From the NCBI RefSeq assembly GCF_027596085.1, contig NC_072462.1, positions 16,406,921-16,470,920 on the forward strand: a stretch of DNA of 64,000 bases, read 5' to 3'. Position 1 is the first letter of the stretch. Each line of letters begins with the position of its first letter. Source of the stretch: Anoplopoma fimbria (lineage: Eukaryota; Chordata; Actinopteri; Perciformes; Anoplopomatidae). Of the stretch, positions 42,201 to 54,600 are shown piece by piece. Made by a program: the position numbers and the translations under genes. The notes under the pieces were generated by a model. The model saw only the letters and a program-made list of their open reading frames with translations. It was not told where the DNA came from and made no database searches.

Positions 42201-42659
42201 TTGACTATCATAGTACACGTATATAAATGGAAGACAGTGGCTGTCTTGAACTGTAGGAAAATTACCTAAAACTGTAAAACCTGCATTTTACAAAGCTCAA
42301 CAAAAATGTAGATTACTTATAATTAATAGCTTTAACGACTAAACTTGCTAACACAGGGTGGTATGATCCTTAAATACCCAGAAGCAGCAAAGCATCACTG
42401 TTTGTTCTGAAGGTGCTTGGAGCTGAACAGTGTCGCCCCCTGCAGGTGTTGCTCCTACGTGGGGAGGAGAGGTGGCGGCCCTCAGGCCATCTCTATAGGG
42501 AAGAACTGCGATAAGTTTGGCATTGTGGTGCACGAACTCGGCCACGTGATCGGCTTCTGGCACGAACACACACGACCGGACCGAGATGAGCATGTAAGCA
42601 TCATCAGGGACAACATCCAACCAGGTACTGCTACTGGGATGACGAGAAACAAGTGTGAA

Positions 42660-42701
<42 letters not shown>

Positions 42702-45700
42702 CTCACAGACGCTCCAGATGTTTCTCCTTGTGTTTAGTCAGCTGATTCTCTGTTTATGAACAGGACAGGAGTATAACTTCCAGGAACTGGAGCCAGGCGA
42801 AGTCGACTCACTCGGGGAGGTGTATGACTTTGGCAGCATCATGCATTACGCAAGGAATACATTTTCCAGGTGGGCATTGTGATGCTTTGTTATTCAGTTT
42901 TTTTTTCATTTTTACTACAGTTGCTGTTAAAGCGGCTGCAAAGATTTTTAGCACTTTTATTTCCCAGCAGTACTTTGTTTTCAGCTTTTCTCTGGTTCAC
43001 ATTAACAGGCCATTAAACAGCTTCATTGGGGCATTTTTTGGCTCAAGAGTCAAACTGCTGAGCATTTGGTGCTTCACTCTATCCAACCTGCCTGTAGAAT
43101 TTAAGTGGCATCATACAGCGGCCCGCTTCTCTAAGCAGGCCGTCATCCCCACCGCCTTACATTTAACATCAGTGATCATGCTCCCTTTACATTACTCAAG
43201 TTTAGAGTTTGAATTGATCTCATTTTTCACATGGTTTATGGTCATTTGACCTCCCTGACTGCCCCTAATATCACGCTGCATAAACAGCTGAGCTACACTG
43301 ACCTGGTGTTTGTCCCTTCATTCAGCTCTGCTAAACAAGCTCCATAGGAAACCTCAGGGGATTTGATCCTTTTTTGTCACAGAAATGGTTTCACACTAGT
43401 CTCCTTTTCATTTTCTGTCTCGTGCATGTTGTTGCCTTTCTCTGTGCTTTTGGTTTTTTACCTCCATCGCTGCTTTGCTGGTTCTCGGTCATGGAGGCGA
43501 GCCAAGCTAAATAAAGGCCTGGCAGTTCAGGCTTTGTTGAACAATTTGGGCTAGAGTGGCCTTTTTCTCTGGCATTCAGGAGCGGGCTCCACTGAGCTTG
43601 GCACCATCGAAAGGCCCCCGTTCAGAGTGCTCTGTTTGCACATGCCTGTCATTCATGGGTGCATCACCATGGGAACTGTGCAAGAGTGAGCTCCAAACCC
43701 ATGAGAGATTATCACGATCAAAAAAGCATCAAGGTGTTGAAAAGGAGGCGGACCTAAAAAATAAATAAAAGGTCTTTGGGTGAACTTTTGAAAAACACAT
43801 TTTCCTCCACATCACTGTAGATGACGTTGATTCTCCTCAAGATGTGACGTAATTGATGTGTTTTTTTTATTTTTTTTATATTCTCTGAGAATTTACTGCT
43901 CACCTTTGTGATCTGTCTGAAACAGAGGCATCTTCTTGGACACCATCTTGCCCCGTTATGACGTAAATGGAGCCAGACCACCTATTGGACAGAGGACAAG
44001 GCTTAGCAAAGGCGACATTGCGCAAGCCCGCAAACTCTACAAGTGTGCAAGTAAGCTACATGTAATATGTAGAAAATGTATACATCCAAATGATAGCACC
44101 TTGATTTTAGACTTTTATCACTTATCAAAGCCAATTAGATATGAAACATCATGACTGAATGTGCACTAAAGTTAATGCAAACAGTTTACAATCTCCTCCG
44201 GTTTGTTCATTCTGTGACTTTAATGTTATTCCTCTTGTTTATCGTGATGTAACCATGTGACTGTCATGGTGTGTGGTTGTTAAAGAGTGTGGGGACAGCC
44301 TGCAGGAAAGTGCTGGAAACTTCTCTTCTCTCGGTTTTCCTAATGGCTACTCAGCTTACGCTCACTGTGTCTGGAGGATTTCTGTCACTCCTGGAGAGAA
44401 GGTGAGTGATGGTCAATAAGTGGAAGCATTCATTCAATAAGGGCACGATTATTGACAAAATTGATCAAGTTACTGACTAAATAAAATGCCAGTGATTACT
44501 TATATCACAATGTTCATTAAATGAACTGTCCCAAACACAAATACGGTCCACTCCAGACTCCTTAACTGCAAATAATTACAAGCAGTGGTATGATACAAAG
44601 ATATGTATCGAAAAATAGTCAATTTATTGTAATAATTTTCAATTTATGATGTTATACTGATACTTCAGCTGTAACATCAATCAGGAGGTAAATTAATCAA
44701 CTTTAAGATAGTCCGTTTTATATTTGACCATCTTAAAGTTGATTTATATTACTTTGATTAAAAACACATTTCAATCAAAGGATTGTTGTTCATTTAAAAT
44801 GATGAATTACAGTGAATCCCTTAAAATATTCAGTTCAAATCAAGAAGTAACAAAAATCAGGAAAACACTGTTAGAACTAGATAAATGTTAAATCTTCTCA
44901 CCATTTTTTTTTTTTTTTTGAAACTCTGCCCTCTTGTGTGTCTCTCAGATTGTTCTGAATTTTACTTCCATGGACCTCTTCAGGAGTCACTTGTGTTGGT
45001 ACGACCATGTGGAGGTCCGAGACGGGTTCTGGAGAAAAGCTCTTCTGAAAGGTCTCTAACTTTGATTTACAACAGCCCTCCTCTTGCTCTCCATAAACTT
45101 GATGCCGTGTCATTCCTGTGTCATGCAGTCAGCACAGTGAAGTGTGATCTTTTCATGTACTTCGGCAGGACGTTTTTGTGGAGACACACTTCCAGAACCA
45201 ATCATCTCAACTGACAGTCAACTGTGGATTGAATTCAGAAGCAGCAGCAGCTGGGTGGGCAAAGGCTTCTCAGCTGTCTATGAAGGTACAACTTTGATAA
45301 TGTGTGGATTTTAATATTCACTTTTCATATGCTACATTCTCAGGTTTTCCCCAGGTTCTACATTTTCTTTATAACTTTATAGTGTAGACAACTGAAGGTA
45401 GAAATATAGATATCTCTGGATGAAACAAATCACTTCTCACCTCCTGTGCAGCCATCTGTGGGGGAGAGGTGAAGCGGGACAGCGGCCAGATCCAGTCCCC
45501 CAATTATCCCGATGACTACCAGTCCAACAAAGTGTGTGTGTGGAAAATCACAGTAGCAGAAGGTTTCGATGTCGGCCTCTCCTTTCAGTCGTTTGAGGTA
45601 AAATCACTTTTATTGTGATTGTTAAAATGTTAAGAAAACAAGGAAATATCTCAAGGAGAAATTACCAAACTGGGAGAATGTTTCACACATTTTAGTTTGC

Positions 45701-48700
45701 TCTTACTTTTTTTTAAATTGCCCAGTCCTTGAAAGGTAAGAAGACACCACTATCACTTCCCCATGCTTTGCAAACTTCATTGTCCTTGCAGATTGAGAGA
45801 CATGACAGCTGTGCCTACGACTACGTGGAGGTGAGGGATGGCGGCTCAGAGAGCAGCCCGCTGCTCGGCCGTTTCTGTGGCTACAACAAACCTGACGACA
45901 TCAAAAGCAGCTCCAACCAGCTCTGGCTGAAGTTTGTGTCTGACGGCTCCGTCAACAAAGCTGGGTTTGCAGCCAGCTTTTTCAAAGGTCAGAAAGTCAT
46001 TTCGGTTAAAAATGGCCAGGAATGACAAGAACTTCTGGTTTCATTTCTAAGATTTTTCATTTGCCAGAGATGGATGAGTGCTCTGGACCGAACAACGGTC
46101 ACTGCGAGCAGCGCTGTCTGAACACACTGGGCAGCTACAGGTGTGCATGTGACCCCGGATACGAGCTGGCAGCCGACAGACGCAGCTGTGAGAGTGAGTA
46201 TAGAGCTCAACTTCACAAACTAAAACTTAAAAGTTAGGTCAGCTCGAGTCTTCACTTTGCTCTGAGTGTAGCGCTGTCTTGTCACTGTGAAGTAGATCCA
46301 ATGCACCCTTTTAATCATGGTGGTGTAGTTTAATGCTTCAAGTGAAAGTTTGACATTTTGGGCAATACAATTATTCACTTTCTGGAGGAGAGTGAATGGA
46401 GCAGATCAAATACCTCCTTGGTATCTTTCTGTTACATTTAATACTACAGCCTGCAACTGGTAAACTTTTCTTAGCTTAAAGACGGGAAACAAGGGGAAAC
46501 AGCAAGACTCTCTAAAAATGTAATTTAATCCACCAATCAACACCTGTTTCCCCCTGTTTCAAATCTTTGTGTTAATCAAAGCAAACTACCTACAGTTGAC
46601 TTTTGTTTCCACTTGAGTTTATTCATCCTCAGGCCCAATCCACAGCTGAACTAGACCCAATCAACTGGCTCTGAGTTGTTGAATCGAGTTCCTGCAAAAA
46701 TGAGAAAACCTCAGACAGGTCTGAGATCTGCAGCTGGGAAGTATCAAATTAGACAATAAAGTCAAAGGTAGATAGACACACTTCCCCTTATTGCAATTTG
46801 TTACATTCATTGATTTTATAGAATTAAATAAGATGTGCTTTTGCAACCTTTTATCCCTGCTGGTTTATTCCAGTACAACTACCTCCTATTATATCAATTA
46901 TAATTGGTTATAACTTTATTTTATAGCATTTCTTTTTAATAAATCTATCTTTTTTTTGCAGTTAAATGATTAAATGAGAATTCACAAACAAGCAAACCGG
47001 TGATGTTATTTATGTTGTCCAAATGTTTTTCTCTCACACTTTGACCACTAAAATCAGTGTTTTCTCTTCCACCAGCAGCTGCCTGTGGCGGGTTCATCAA
47101 TAAGCTGAATGGCTCCCTCACCACCCCTGGGTGGCCCAAAGAATACCCTCCTAACAAGAATTGTGTGTGGCAGCTGGTGGCCCCCATTCAGTATCGCATC
47201 ACTCTGGTGTTCGATGTGTTCGAGATCGAAGGGAATGATGTAAGTTGATTAAAGTGATGTTGGTTTTTTTTCATCATCATTTTACAGTCCAAGTCTTTTT
47301 TTCCTCTTTAGTAAATGTTTCCAGTGTTTACCATCAGGTGTGTAAATATGACTATGTGGAGGTGCGCAGTGGGTTGAGTTCGGACTCAGAGCTTCATGGG
47401 AAGTTCTGCGGAGCGGAGAAGCCGGAGGTCATCACCTCCCAACAAAACAACATGAGGATTGAGTTCAAGTCTGACAACACCGTCTCCAAGAAGGGTTTCA
47501 AAGCTCACTTCTTCTCCGGTAAGTCATGAGGGGGGGAGTTTTAAGAATGGAAATTAGTAAACTAGTATGTAATGTCCAGGATCTGGTACAGTAAAAAGGG
47601 TAAATCATCACCCCACTCCAATAACCAGGCAGGAAACTGTCTTCCCTTTCTCACACCAAAAGGAGGCAGTATAGTTTGACTCTATGTGAAGCTTAAACTT
47701 GATTTTGCACAACTAAATAATTTAATATAGTGCTTGGTGTTTAAATCAAATAAATCTCTAAAATGAAGAATCACATTCATCTTGTGAATATGTTCTGCTT
47801 CATCAGACCACAGGTGACTTTAGAATGAATTCTATTTTTTTTCCAATAAATGTCTTACTGCATTTATCTTTTTGTTATTAAGGATATATTGATAGCCCAT
47901 CTAAAACTCCCCATAGGAACATCTCAATTACTCATTATTATAACATCTATTTTGTTCGGTGGACAGGAAGGACTGACCTTTTCAAAAATTACTTACTCAA
48001 TGTTTTGCTGAGGGATTTCCCAGGGTTGGGGGTCTGATTCTGCAGATTCTTCCTCCTTGAGTAATACAGAAAGCCTTTGTGTCCGCGCTCAGGAGCAGAT
48101 AATAGGCTAAATTGTTAACTCAAAATATTCTGCAGCCTGTTGTGACGTAAGATTTGCACTTGGTCCAAAGGAATTTTGAATGAAAATTCTGTAAACATCT
48201 CAACAGATATAGACGAGTGCTCCAAAGAAAACGGAGGCTGCCAGCATGAATGTGTGAACACGTTCGGGAGCTACAGCTGTCAGTGTCGCAGCGGCTTCAT
48301 GCTGCACGACAATAAGCACGACTGCAAGGAAGGTAAAGTAGGTGTTTCTGCTGTGTTTCTCATTGTGGATGTTTTTCTTAAGAACTACTTTTAGCCACTT
48401 ATTACTTTTGATAGGTGCCTATTCAAAGGACAAAACCAGGAGGAAATGATGTGATCAGCTTTCATTGTTTAGTTCTAATATGTTATTTTGTCTTGTTTTC
48501 TTCAGCGGGCTGTGATCATGCTGTAAACACAGTGTCCGGAACAATGAGCAGCCCCAACTGGCCTGATAAGTATCCCAGCAAGAAGGCCTGCACCTGGTCT
48601 CTGTCCACAACCCCGGGCCATCGTATCAAACTTGTATGTCAATGGGTGGCTTTTTCTTTTTTAAACTGCTCCAAATTCCAAAGGCAACTTTTGGGGGTAA

Positions 48701-49617
48701 TTCATAGCGGTTTTTTTTATAATGTCTTGCAGGTTTTCAACGAGATCGACATGGAGGCTCATCTGGAGTGCACTTACGACCACCTGGAGATCTATGACGG
48801 GCGAGACTCGCGTGCTCCGAGTCTCGGGCGCTTCTGTGGCACCAAAAAACCTTCTCCGGTCGTCTCCAGTGGCAATAAAATGTTCCTGCGTTTTTTCTCT
48901 GACAACTCGGTGCAGAAGAGAGGCTTTGAGGCTTCATACAGAGCAGGTAAGCAAAGCAATCACGACTTTCTACCCCCAAAAAGGCCTGGAAAATGAGTCA
49001 AATTACACTTTAAAGACAGAATGGAGTACCAAAAATGTGTAATTTCAACTTTAGGGTTTGTTTTCTGCTGTGTTTAGAAAGCTGCATTCTTTCATCACTT
49101 TTACGAGAACCTCTTTTTGACCCTCTAATTTTGTGGTTGTGATTTCCCAGAATGTGGAGGAAGCTTGAAAGCCGAGGTCAAGACAAAAGATCTCTACTCT
49201 CATGCCCAGTTTGGAGATAACAACTACCCAGGCGGCTCCGACTGTCTGTGGGTGGTCACTGCTGAGAAGGGTTACGGAGTGGAGCTCATCTTCCAAGTGT
49301 TTGAGATCGAGAAGGAAGCAGACTGTGGATATGATTACGTGGAGCTCTATGACGGCGCTGACATCAAGTCTCCGAGGCTGGGGCGATATTGTGGATCTGG
49401 GGTAAGGCTCAAAATATCAGTCTTGTGTCGTAAACACTCTTTAAATTATTCTTCAAAAATCTTCTCTTTTTTCCCCCAAAAGGCCCCAGAAGAAGTCTAC
49501 TCAGCCGGGGACGCCATCGTTTTAAAGTTTCACTCAGATGACAGCATCAATAAAAAAGGCTTTCATGCACGCTACACAAGCACAAAGTTCCAGGACACGT
49601 TACACGCAAGCAAGTGA
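36215..49617 (+). CDS. bmp1: BMP1/tolloid metalloproteinase (procollagen C-proteinase)
   Basis: Secreted astacin-family zinc protease that trims procollagen C-propeptides and chordin. Twenty exons: 36215-36362, 40923-41033, 41115-41264, 41399-41516, 42446-42624, 42764-42869, 43926-44050, 44286-44401, 44949-45051, 45169-45285, 45452-45597, 45792-45987, 46068-46193, 47079-47239, 47338-47518, 48207-48332, 48506-48633, 48733-48946, 49151-49401, 49483-49617. They sum to 2937 nt, 978 residues (human long BMP1 is 986). Signal peptide; YKDPCKA; furin-type site RRWRR before [13 protein letters not shown] near residue 112; zinc motif [13 protein letters not shown] at about 205-217; Met-turn SIMHYARN. 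Then CUB1, CUB2, EGF ([15 protein letters not shown]), CUB3, EGF ([14 protein letters not shown]), CUB4, CUB5, ending [22 protein letters not shown] and the end favour BMP1 over TLL1/TLL2, whose matching segment is TSRTERIWPGG. Which teleost bmp1 co-orthologue (a or b) this is cannot be settled here. Another in-frame ATG lies at 36230. Confidence 0.94.
36780..37525 (+). ncRNA. Candidate two-exon transcript inside bmp1 intron 1
   Basis: A locally GC-rich stretch (about 36830-36987) contains an NRF1-like GCATGCGCA at 36846-36854 and ends in a consensus donor, TTTG|GTAAGT-like, at 36988. At 37401-37406 an acceptor TTACAG follows a pyrimidine-rich stretch. About 90 nt later is AATAAA at 37499-37504, then a GT-rich tract. 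That is promoter-like sequence, donor, acceptor and polyA signal in order on the plus strand. No conserved ORF. It may be a non-coding RNA, an alternative bmp1 leader, or part of a dispersed repeat I do not recognise. Confidence 0.3.
37905..38060 (+). repeat. Interspersed teleost repeat, family B (copy 1)
   Basis: Blocks AGTGGTGGAAGAAGTA, ACTCCATTACAAGTAAAG, TTTTACTTAAGCAGAAGTAC, AAAATGTACTCCAGTATC and AGAATGGCCCCTT. The same ordered blocks occur at 39080-39200 and 59770-59900. Common in fish; class not known to me. Confidence 0.65.
39080..39200 (+). repeat. Interspersed teleost repeat, family B (copy 2)
   Basis: ATGCATTCAAAATGTTATTT, AAGTAAAAGTACAGAAGTAG, AAAATGTACTTAAAGTATTG and GTGAAAGTACTCATTATTC. 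It overlaps the content of copy 1, so these are separate insertions and not two halves of one element. Confidence 0.65.
40705..40860. repeat. Family C repeat fragments in fold-back arrangement
   Basis: A sense start (AAAGACATAGTTTAACATAT) at about 40710 is followed by antisense family C sequence (CTCCAGTCTTTAAGCTAAAC, CTGCTGGATGCAGCTTCATA) up to about 40850. Diverged, and only about 70 bp upstream of bmp1 exon 2. Confidence 0.45.
42661..42697. repeat. (GT)n microsatellite beside a bmp1 splice donor
   Basis: About 37 bp of GT starting some 36 nt after the exon 5 donor at 42625. The intron is only 139 nt long, so the tract fills about a quarter of it. Confidence 0.95.
42870..43925 (+). other. 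bmp1 intron 6
   Basis: Intron of 1056 nt between the Met-turn exon and the exon beginning GIFLDTI. Open frames of 60-140 codons are present but none resembles a known domain. Confidence 0.7.
44695..44744. repeat. Perfect 15-bp inverted repeat in bmp1 intron 8
   Basis: AATCAACTTTAAGAT at 44695-44709 is mirrored by ATCTTAAAGTTGATT at 44730-44744, with a 20-nt loop. The stem extends imperfectly outwards (GTAAATTA against TATATTAC). It could be a palindromic repeat remnant or an RNA hairpin. Confidence 0.85.
46335..46560 (+). repeat. Interspersed teleost repeat, family C (sense copy)
   Basis: In bmp1 intron 13: AAGTTTGACATTTTGGGCAA, TTATTCACTTTCTGGAG, ACTACAGCCTGCAACTGG, CTTAGCTTAAAGACGGGAAA and AAGGGGAAACAGC. 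Same order as the fish consensus I remember, and inverted relative to 34265-34480. Confidence 0.65.
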
Positions 49618-50003
49618 CTCTACCCCCTAAACCTAAATGGAGACTTCACCCCTAACATTTGGTCGGACACACCCATCTCCAGGCGAAGGAGTGAATGCAT
49701 GGATTGATACCACAAAACACCAAACCGCATACTTTACATTCTGTTAGACGGAGTGAAGCCATGCAGAAGAATTGCATCTTTACTCTTCTTTGTTATATAG
49801 CTACATAGGATGAGAGGCGAGGACTAGTTTGCAGTGATTGTTCTGAGGAAATTCAGTGACACTGTCTGTAATGAGCTGATTATGTCATAGCACAGTGTTG
49901 AGATATAAAATGTTTATGTGATACAGTTTTCTTGTTTTGTTATTTTAAATCATAATGTCACTTTTTACTGTTTGGGGGTTAAAAGTTCACTGAATCTAAT
50001 AAT

Positions 50004-50009
50004 AATAAA
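50004..50009 (+). promoter_or_regulatory. Candidate polyadenylation signal for bmp1
   Basis: AATAAA about 390 nt after the bmp1 stop codon, the first canonical hexamer downstream on this strand. Transcript support is not available. Confidence 0.5.
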
Positions 50010-51060
50010 ATAATTATAATAATAATGGAGGAAGAAGGCAATTAATGCCATCAAAGCTCGTTTTTTTTTGCTAAAATCAGACCTAGATGTCATTTAATAT
50101 TTTTTCAATTTCGTTTTTAAAGTACATTAACATTCCCTCACAGTATATTTTGAGTATTGAAGGTTGCTTTATATTATCTTGCAACACACAGCAGTACAGT
50201 ACACGTCCTCTCTACATGCTCATCAGTAAAGTTTTCTATACTGAACTAAGACAGCAACTTGCCTGAACACCTGCTGAAAATCTTGATTTTCCTTAACCCC
50301 CCATCACTTCTTAACTGACCCCAATTATGTAGAAGTGTACTCTGGAGGGTGTCAGTACACTGTGACATCACCGGTGGGTGTGTGGCTACCGGTGGATCTC
50401 ACAGGGTGTGGTCATAGGAGCAACTTTAAACTTTAAACCAGAGAGCACAGCCTGGTATTAAAGGAGGAAAGTCACCAACAGGACTCACACAACATGACTG
50501 GGGTCAAGGAGAGAACAAAGGGGTTTAAGTCAGCACATCTTATTAAGGTGGATTGATTTCACCCGAGGCGGGCGTTTCATGTGACCTCTTGATGGGGATA
50601 GAAACTCTTAAACAGTGCTAAATAGTGCTTCAACATCTACAGTATTTAAGCAATGACATGCATGTTCTATTTATGTTTGTGTTGGAATAAGTAAAAAAAG
50701 GTTTCAAGAAATGTTTTTATTAAAATGTTTCCTATATAACTTGTTGTGCCACTTAACATGCATCAGCCCTTGGATAACTTAGAGTTAAAACAGTTGGTAC
50801 AGTCAAGGCATCAAGCACGAGAAGTAGAAAGTAGATTAAAACCATTTGTTCACATGAAAAAGGCTATTAAATCCAAGTTCCTTTTACATATGTCTCACTC
50901 TCACTATCGTTCTTCTACCGAAGAAGCTTAACATCTCCCAAGGTCCCTGAATGCACCAATTACATCATTAGTATGATATGACACCATATAAACAACTTAA
51001 GAATACTGTACTTGTATTCAACATATCAATAATAATCACAGTATAGAGCGATTAAGATAT

Positions 51061-51066
51061 TTTATT
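51061..51066 (-). promoter_or_regulatory. Candidate polyadenylation signal for the TRIM gene
   Basis: TTTATT on the plus strand gives AATAAA on the minus strand, about 630 nt beyond the TRIM stop codon. Confidence 0.4.
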
Positions 51067-51691
51067 GAATGTATTAGTGTATCATGCACAAGAAAGATTA
51101 ATGATAATCATAAAAAAAACATATCAGTCATGTAACCAGACAGTTTCACATTCTTCACTGAAGCACCGCTTCTCTGACATGAAATGTTTGGCAGTAGATC
51201 CAGTCTACAAACTGAACAAAATCTGTTACAAAAATGTTACCTAAAGGTTATCTGAGGAGTTTAAATCTTCTAATAGCACTTAATATGGAGCTGTTTTTCA
51301 GTGAGTGGGTTCCTGTTGTGTTTATGTGTCTGACCACTGATCAACAGGTGGCGGTGACACACAAATATATTCAGGAATGTGCGAGAGAAGTCAGGTAAGA
51401 AGAAGACTGCCAGCTGGCAAACACACGAGCAGACTGTTTTCCTGCAAACATGATGGCAAATACTGGAATGAAAATCATTTTTGCCAATTTAATGGGGAAG
51501 GAAATGCATGTTGCACCTCAAGGAAACACAATGCATTTTGGTGAGTAACGCTGAATCTAAAACTCCACGTGGCCCCTTTAATATCAACATCAAAAACACG
51601 AATCTGCTCTGGAAAATACATTTTCCATGTTTGTTTGGTAACTTTTCACCCCTGTGTTCCCTCTTCAGTTGTATTTTTTTGTCACCTTTTT

Positions 51692-54600
51692 TTAAATCTT
51701 TGGTATGAAAACTTTGAGAGGCTCATTTTCATGCACTTTATCCAGAAAGCCCAGGTTGAAGTAAGGGAACAGCGTCTCAGTGAAGGTCTCCCTGAAGGTG
51801 TAGAGGTGGGCCATGCACTCTGCGTTGTAGAAGGACACCAGGCCCCTCTTGTAGTCCAGGTAAACTCCGATCCTGACCAGTGGCTCCTCCAGGGACAGCA
51901 CTGTGGGAGGTGAAGTGCCAGCCATGTACTGAATCCCATAAGACAGGGACAGGGTCCAGAAGCCGTTGGCTGGGAGGGCTTTGATGACCCCCTTCCTGGG
52001 CACAGACTCTCGGGCCACCCCCACAGTCCAGACTGTGCTGCTGTAGACCTCAATCTCCCAGTAGTGTCGCCCATGGGTGAAGCCCTGGCTGCCCAGCAGC
52101 GACAGGGCGGCGTTGAACCTGGAGGGGTTGTCCTGCACGGTGTGGTTAAAGGTCTGGTAGCGAACACAGGTGAGGGAGGAGGTGAGGCTGAGCCAAGGGT
52201 TGGCCGTGCTGGAGTTAAATGTGATGGCTGCTGGAACTAAAAAAAGGAAAAGAAATAACAAAACATTGAAAGGATTTAAATGATTCTTTAATATCTCATG
52301 ATAAGTGTTGGTTCCTGTGTAATCCATACTTGTAGTTCATATTTGCAAAGTCAGATGGGGCTTAAAGTGTCTTTAAAGTACCTGGATAGAGGCTTCCTTT
52401 CATGGATTTCCACACTCTGTACTGCAGGGGCCCCGCAAACCGGCCCTCGCACAGACTGGGTGGTGTAAACGTAGGTTTCTCAAACTTCAGCGAAGGCCTG
52501 CCAACGAAAGCAAAGTCAGAAAAGAATAGAGAAAGAGAATAAAGACAAAGCCCGCCCGTCCAGGATAGAAAACATTTCCCACACTCACCTCTGGAGCAGG
52601 ACTTTGATGCTCTGAAAAGAGACACGAGAATAAACACAGGACAAGAGAGACGGAGACCGGTGATTAGTTTTGTTGTATCTGAAAGGGGAAAAAGCTTTTT
52701 TCCACATTACATCAATGTCTGAGCTCATGCTATCCGCCCTGTGGGATCTCCCTGTGGCCTGGGGAAAGTCCCACAGTTGTTGCCTAAAGTATGGCCCCGT
52801 GCCTGAGCTAAACTCCTTATCCTCCAGATCAACGAGTGAGATCACTCGCCTACTTCCTGTCTCCACTCACTGCTCAAGTCTTTTGTTATGAGAAAACACG
52901 CAACAGTGTTAACGTTTGCAAAACTTGGCACTTCAAATGAATGCAAACTGACATGATCAATGTGTTTATGGCCTTTAGGAGTAGTGTACAAACTGAAACA
53001 GGAAAGCCAGAATGGTCACACCCTGCTCAGTGAAGTCTTCAATGTTAATGTTGGAGCCTGTTTAACATTTTGGCACAGAAATACATGACATAATGATGTT
53101 TAAGACTAACCTTGCCCCAAATATTACACCTCTACTCATTATGATATAAATAGTTCTGGAAACAAATATGTTTGAAATAAAGAGCTCAGCATTTCTAGCT
53201 GTAATCATCCCCAGAGCTGACTCATCATGCTGTTAATAATTTCCAGATGATCTGTTTTCATCTTACATGATGTTCATATGAGCTGAACTTACCCGGAGCA
53301 GAGTGAAGGCGTCCTGCTCTTTCAGCTTGTCCTCTATCTCGTGGACGGCCCTCTGCAGACGAGAGATCTCCACGCACAGCAGGGCTTTGTGCTCGTCCAG
53401 CCGGATCAGCTCCCTGCGCTCCTCCGTCTTCAGCTTCACCTGCAGCAGCTTCTCCTCCTGGTACAGGAACTGGTGCAGGTCGCTGAACTGGGCCTCGATG
53501 CGCTGCTTCAAGTCAGCGGTGTGTTCCTGAGTGGACGGAAGATGATTAACATTGTGATTGGAAGCAATCATTTACAGTCTTTGCAGAAAGATGGGAACTC
53601 TCCGCCATGTTTTCTCTGTTGGACTGTAAAAATATGTGCTGGAAATAAGAAACATTGTCACATCCATTTCCATTCCTCTCTGGTAAAATCAGAATTTTAC
53701 GACACTAGATAGGTCAAACTGGAAATTCATAGTCCAGTAGCGATTGCAGTGTGTGCATTATGATATGTATGTGTATTTTGGAAGCGTTTCCCCCTCACCT
53801 TCAGCTTTTTAACCTCGTCCTCGACTTCCCTGTCACACTGCAGCGCCGTGTTGAGTTCAGCTTTAAGGGAATCCATGGAGCTGTTTAGAGATGCCTGAGA
53901 GGACAGAGATACGACATCATACTGACCTGTTTCTCTCTTCAAATACAATGTCAAATCTACTTTTACCAGTTGTAATGGAGCAAAAAACAACAGATACAGT
54001 CTAAACTGCATTCGAAAAATAGACACCTGCAGTAATTTTAGATAGAATGTAGTAAACGGTTTTATTTTTACCATTACAATGACCATGTACTATGCACTAG
54101 TAGTAAAATATGCTTACTTCTTGAGATGCATCCTAATGTGTAGGTTTTTTTGAAAATAAACATTAAAACTTGATTTACAGATCACCTGTAAGATCCTGAC
54201 ACTCAGCTGAACCGTTAACTATGAACAAACATTCAGTTAAAGCTCAACTCACCCTATACTTCTGTTCGGCCTCCTGGACACACACCATGGTATGGTTCCT
54301 GTGCTCCTGGGAGAGACCACACACCAGACACACCAGCTCCTGGTCCTCCTCACAGTAAAGCTTCAGCTCCTCTCTGTGTCGGCTGCAGCGTGGGACTGGA
54401 GCAGGAACCCTCTCTGCCACTCCAACATCTGCCAGATGAGGTCCAGTCTCGCTCTCCTCCAGACCCTGACAGTAGCTCTCCACTATGTTGGCCACGATGC
54501 GGTTGGGCCTGTAGCTTTGCCCGGGGTACACCTTCCTGCACTGAGGGCAGGAGCCTGTGCCTCCCTGGACAGGGCCCCGGGGACCGGTCCAGTAACCCTC

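Larger units (their letters stand above)
49618..51691. other. Intergenic region between bmp1 and the TRIM gene (convergent 3' ends)
   Basis: Contains the bmp1 3' UTR on the left and the TRIM 3' UTR on the right. No coding exon recognised on either strand. Confidence 0.65.

Noticed and set aside
42824..43249. 141-codon plus-strand frame continuing from bmp1 exon 6
   Set aside because: It reads through the donor at 42870 into intron 6 in a frame different from bmp1; no conserved residues.
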